The notes under the pieces are model-generated. The model made no database searches and had not been told where the DNA came from. It worked only from the letters and a program-made list of their open reading frames with translations. A stretch of DNA of 64,000 bases. Source: Cinclus cinclus. Its lineage: Eukaryota > Chordata > Aves > Passeriformes > Cinclidae. A program made the position numbers and the translations under genes. Below, one piece after another: positions 60,501 through 64,000 of the stretch; within the stretch, counting starts at the first letter, position 1; each line of letters starts with the position of its first letter. The stretch lies in assembly GCF_963662255.1 (NCBI RefSeq), contig NC_085067.1:8956148-9020147 (forward strand). Direction: 5' to 3'.

Positions 60501-62452
60501 TATTGGAATCTGAGAGTCCCAAATCATTCGATTCCTGGGAAGGTAGTTTTAAAAAAGAGTAGCTGGAGTAAAGAAAACGCTACTTGTGGAAACTTTTGTA
60601 ATGAAGTCACTGGCATTAGCAGCAGGGCACTAAATGAGTGTACTGATTAAAACTGGGAGGAGCCATTTGCATTTCCTTACATTTCCCTGGGAATTTGGCA
60701 TTTCATCTGAGCATGGCTTCCTGCAGCCAGCTGCACTTTGCTGTCCTTGTAGCACCTTCACGTAGGGAATATCGGGCTGACTTTTCCAGGGCAAGCTGCA
60801 AACCTGGGAGCTTTGCTGGCAACAACTGTCACCAGACAAGGGACCAACAAATGCAAGCACTGGGACTTGTGTAGAAATAAGAATGTTCTATATCCTGGTT
60901 TGCTGTACACCAGAACTCATCTGAACACTATCTGTGGCCACTGTTTTGTTCTCAGCTGCCATCCTTGTGGTGCTGCTGTGCTGGCTTTCTCCTTTCCCAA
61001 TTCTTTTGTGATTTGTGAATTATTAAGATGGAGTCAGACAGAAAGCAGAGTTGGCACAGCCAGGCTGTTACCCTATTAGAAGGTCCAGATGTACTGCATA
61101 AGGGTTCCTTGTGGTTTCTGATGAGGAGGAAACAAAACAGTGCTCTAGTTAGGTTTAAAGGATTTGGTAAGCACACATGTGTCATGGTCTAACTGCCTTT
61201 GATGGGTACCAGATGGCAAACAGAAAGGGGAGGATGGAGCCAGGGGAGGCCAGAGCATGGAGGTGGGGGAGGCAGAAGGATGGAGAAGTCCTTTGTAAGC
61301 CTCTGTGGGAAAATGCCATGTGTAAAAGGTGCTTACTTACACATGAATCTAGGTGCTTGGACAGAGTTAAATATGTATATATGTATAAAATCATTTCTTC
61401 TGTCCACTGAGTCACTGAGACACAAGCCTGTTGCTTAACATGGCCTCTCTTAGAAATGATGGATCTCATTGTGATGTATCTCACATCTCTGTGTGGGTTT
61501 GCATCCACCTTCATTTCCTGAGGAGGGTGAGACTCTGCAGCTGCAGCCCTGGGAGCTGGGGGGTTTGGTGGGGATGCTTGCTGGCCTGGCTGACAGATCT
61601 CCCCTATCTTCACTTGAGTTATATCCAGTGCTGAATGTCAGCATCAGAGGGAATAAGGTGTCACACAGACATGGAGTGCAGGGATGCTGCAGTACTGCTA
61701 GGGGCTGGCTTTGGGAAAAACACATTGGGTCAGTTTTTACCACTTGTAAGTGGTTTCTAAATCACCAAATCCTTGGGCTGATGAGATTTTTCTCTTTTAA
61801 AAATTACATTTGTATATAATGAGTTGGGAAAGAGAAGACAGCCCAGTGATTTATTTTTGTGGTTTAAACACTGAGTTTTCTCAAGTTGTTCAGTCCTAAA
61901 AAAGCCAAACACTGGAAAGAGTTGAAAGGATTATGTATGGCAAAAGTGCTGGAAGAGATCTTCATTGACATGTCACCCTTTTCCAATTTGCAACCTATAG
62001 GACACTGTGTCTGTAACCAGGAGATTCTGTTGCTTAGACAGTTTGGAAAATAGTGAGATATTAGGATTAAAAGTCCAGGCTAAATGCCTCATTAGTGTAA
62101 AGCAGCATGGCAGTTTGGCTTCCAGGGAAATGTATGGATTTATATACCAGCTCCACATCTGACATGGTATGTTTTCCACTCTTGTGCTGTAATTCAGTAC
62201 AGCTTGTACAGTAATGTAGATGAACTGCTGGCAGGGAAATGGAGTAGATAAATCTTTCATGAGCAAGTCCAGTGTCCCTGAGCTGTGCTCACCCCTCTGG
62301 GGAGCTGCACAGGAGCTGGGCTGGCTCTGGCAGTGCTCTGGTGTCTGCCACGGGGTGAGAGGTGGGAACATCACCTGGACGTGGTCCCTGAAGTCTCCAT
62401 TGTTGGGGTGGCCACTGCTCCACCTGGAGCTGTCCTATATGTATGGGACAAC
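57561..62452. other. Non-coding stretch, nothing recognised
   Basis: No gene recognised. 58430-58620 is AT-rich. Plus-strand frames of 120-152 codons (59469-60294) and minus-strand frames of 133-143 codons (61182-61613, 61973-62374) show no domain. A T11 run lies at about 59622-59632. Confidence 0.4.
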
Positions 62453-62522
62453 ATATATATATATATATATATCTATCTATATATATATATATATATATCC
62501 CATATATATATCCCATATATAC
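62453..62522. repeat. (AT)n tract with CTAT and CCCATAT interruptions
   Basis: About ten AT dinucleotides, then ATCTATCT, then more AT, then two CCCATATAT-type units near the right end. The tract is self-complementary along most of its length and could extrude a cruciform. Alternating Tyr-Ile frames through it are artefacts. Confidence 0.97.
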
Positions 62523-63077
62523 CTCTTGCAGTGACAAAATGGGTGTCAGCAAAGCCCAGAGTCTTCTCCTTTTTCCTGCAGGAGCAGGGAGGGTGTTACA
62601 AGCAGAGCTGGAAAAATGTTTTGCCAAAACCTATTTGATTAAAAATAAAACCAAGTATTTAATATAAATTAAATGTTTAGAAAAATGTGTCAATTTCCAT
62701 ATAATTTCCATAGAGAAACAGTTTGAGAAAAAAAGTATAAATAGAAAATGTCAGAATTTAGCTGGGGAATTTTGGAGGGTAGTTTTATGTGTATGCCTTT
62801 CTCCCTTGCTATTTTTGCACTTCATAGTCTATTGAGTGATCATATTATTGAGCTCGTATAATGTGGTGTGATTTGATACATAGCTAATGCATTTATTTAT
62901 TTATAATGCATATATTTCTAAAATGTGTATATTTAGATACACATGCTTATTTGTTGAATCAATAAGGGCAGCTGCTATTTATTATGATTTGAGCCCCTGC
63001 TTTCCTATGTCAAAGTGTTTCATGACCAAATACAAAAATGTTATAATTTTGATATGTCTGAAGTTGAGCTGAAGCAA
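62523..63077. other. AT-rich non-coding stretch
   Basis: 62640-63070 is strongly AT-rich, with ATTTATTTATTTATAATGCA near 62890. I see no open frame of interest and no known element. Confidence 0.4.
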
Positions 63078-63275
63078 GATTTGAATCACTGAATCACTTT
63101 GATCCAGGTCGAATTTGGGCTGCAGGTCCTTTGGTCCAACCCCTCTCCTTAAAGAAGGCTCAAGTTTAGATTGGCTTGCTCAGGGTCATACCCCTCTGAG
63201 TTTTGAACACATCCAAGGTGCCAATTCCTTGGCCTCCCAGTGCTGGATTGCTGTCATAGTGAGAACTGATTTTGG
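63078..63275 (-). mobile_element. CR1 LINE 3' end, reverse orientation
   Basis: Plus-strand text begins GAATCACTGAATCACTTTGA, then GGTCCTTTGGTCCAACCCCT, CTTGCTCAGGGTCATACCCC, TGAGTTTTGAACACATCCAA and CATAGTGAGAACTGATTTTG. These are the reverse complements of CR1 3' landmarks in the right order (fuller than the 48-kb copy, and of the subfamily with GTCCAACCCC and GAATATCTCCAAGG). It is diverged and truncated after about 200 bp. Confidence 0.87.
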
Positions 63276-64000
63276 ATATTGCAGTGTGTCATGCTGCAAT
63301 GTGCTTGTCCTTGTGTTCTGCTGCTCTGGAGCCTGTCCCCATCTGCTCCACACCCTGTGCTACAGGGTAAAGGCTCTAAGAAAGTTCCCTCAGACTCTGC
63401 TCTTGAACAAACACATCTCTCTGACACAACTCTTCCATCATGTGTTCTAGCCCTAAGGAATGCTGAAATGTCCATCTCTCACTGATCTGTCCAGACTGGA
63501 TGCTGATAACAGTGAAGATGCATTGGCACAGGTTTCAGCCTGGGTGGCTGCTCAGGCACCCCCAGCGTGTGTCCTTGCTGGGCTCTCAGCTCCATCTGCA
63601 CAGCCCCTGTACCTTCTGCTGCCAGGGCTGGCTGATTCGAGCCTCATCAGATATGGAAATTCTCCCTGTCGTCACGTTTACAGAGCCTAATACAGCCGTG
63701 GCCTCTGTGCCAGTGTGGGGGATGCTCTCCCCACAATGCAAACCACACAGATATTTTTATCTAGACAAGAAGTGTTTCAATTAGTAATAAACAACAGCTG
63801 TCATGGAGGAATTAAAAATAATAGTTGCTCAACTCATATGGTGCTGTGCCTTGTGCAGAGAGTATGTGGGCAAAAAGAGAACATTCCTAACAAAATCCTA
63901 TGAACTTCTGTTTTATGACATTTACTTAAACTGAAACTCAGCACTTGCATTGGGGGTGTTCTGTGCTGGAGGAGTCCAGGGAGACAGACAAACTATTGGC
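63276..64000. other. Non-coding stretch to the window end
   Basis: Open frames of 60-95 codons overlap on the plus strand (63460-63784) without a recognisable product. 63780-63840 is AT-rich. No exon or RNA gene is seen. Confidence 0.4.

Noticed and set aside
1..64000. tRNA, U6, 5S or box C/D snoRNA genes
   Set aside because: I looked for TTCGAAT-type T-loop boxes, the U6 start and paired C/D boxes, and saw none in the right arrangement. A covariance-model search (tRNAscan-SE, Infernal) would be decisive.

Overview
The window looks like non-coding vertebrate nuclear DNA, most likely from a bird. Every mobile element I could identify is a fragment of CR1, the dominant avian LINE. Repeat density is otherwise low, CpG is sparse outside short clusters, and GC-richer kilobase stretches alternate with AT-rich blocks. 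A passerine is my guess from the look of the CR1 tails, but only an alignment could settle it. I found no protein-coding exon, tRNA, rRNA or other RNA gene that I can support. The open frames are short and overlap on both strands, and none resembles a known protein except broken CR1 reverse transcriptase. I cannot tell whether the window is intergenic or lies inside a large intron.

Layout. 1-9.4 kb is plain non-coding DNA with one CR1 tail (1573-1925) and a conserved-looking block near 4.4-4.8 kb. A 32-bp minisatellite of 14 copies with a three-unit higher-order pattern lies at 9747-10197. A homeodomain-site-rich AT block follows at 12.2-12.6 kb, then a pair of direct repeats of about 122 bp, 1.47 kb apart, at 13.3 and 14.75 kb. 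From 15 to 30 kb there is little beyond a CR1 tail (19950-20117) and microsatellites. At 30.7-31.06 kb a small CpG cluster carries a perfect 15-bp palindrome of two SOX-type sites and a CCAAT box.

32.2-34.4 kb is a cluster of tandem-repeat growth: perfect 29-bp and 38-bp duplications, then about 690 bp of CTGNN pentamers. 40.0-40.8 kb is a long AT-rich block that looks constrained. 42.5-43.5 kb is the largest CR1 piece, carrying a dead ORF2. 48-53.6 kb has two more CR1 fragments, an A-rich low-complexity tract, and a TAAT-rich block with an inverted repeat at 52.3-52.5 kb. The last 10 kb holds another AT-rich block with an octamer site (57.4-57.56 kb), an (AT)n tract and a final CR1 tail at 63.1 kb.

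Functionally, there are no genes to connect. If the window does anything, the best candidates are cis-regulatory blocks at about 4.4, 12.2, 17.3, 30.7, 40.0, 52.3 and 57.4 kb. These calls rest on base composition, motif content and my impression of constraint, not on an alignment. The most striking raw structure is the pentamer array at 33.7-34.4 kb. It leaves all three minus-strand frames almost stop-free for a purely compositional reason, and it is dense in AGCT, as immunoglobulin switch repeats are.
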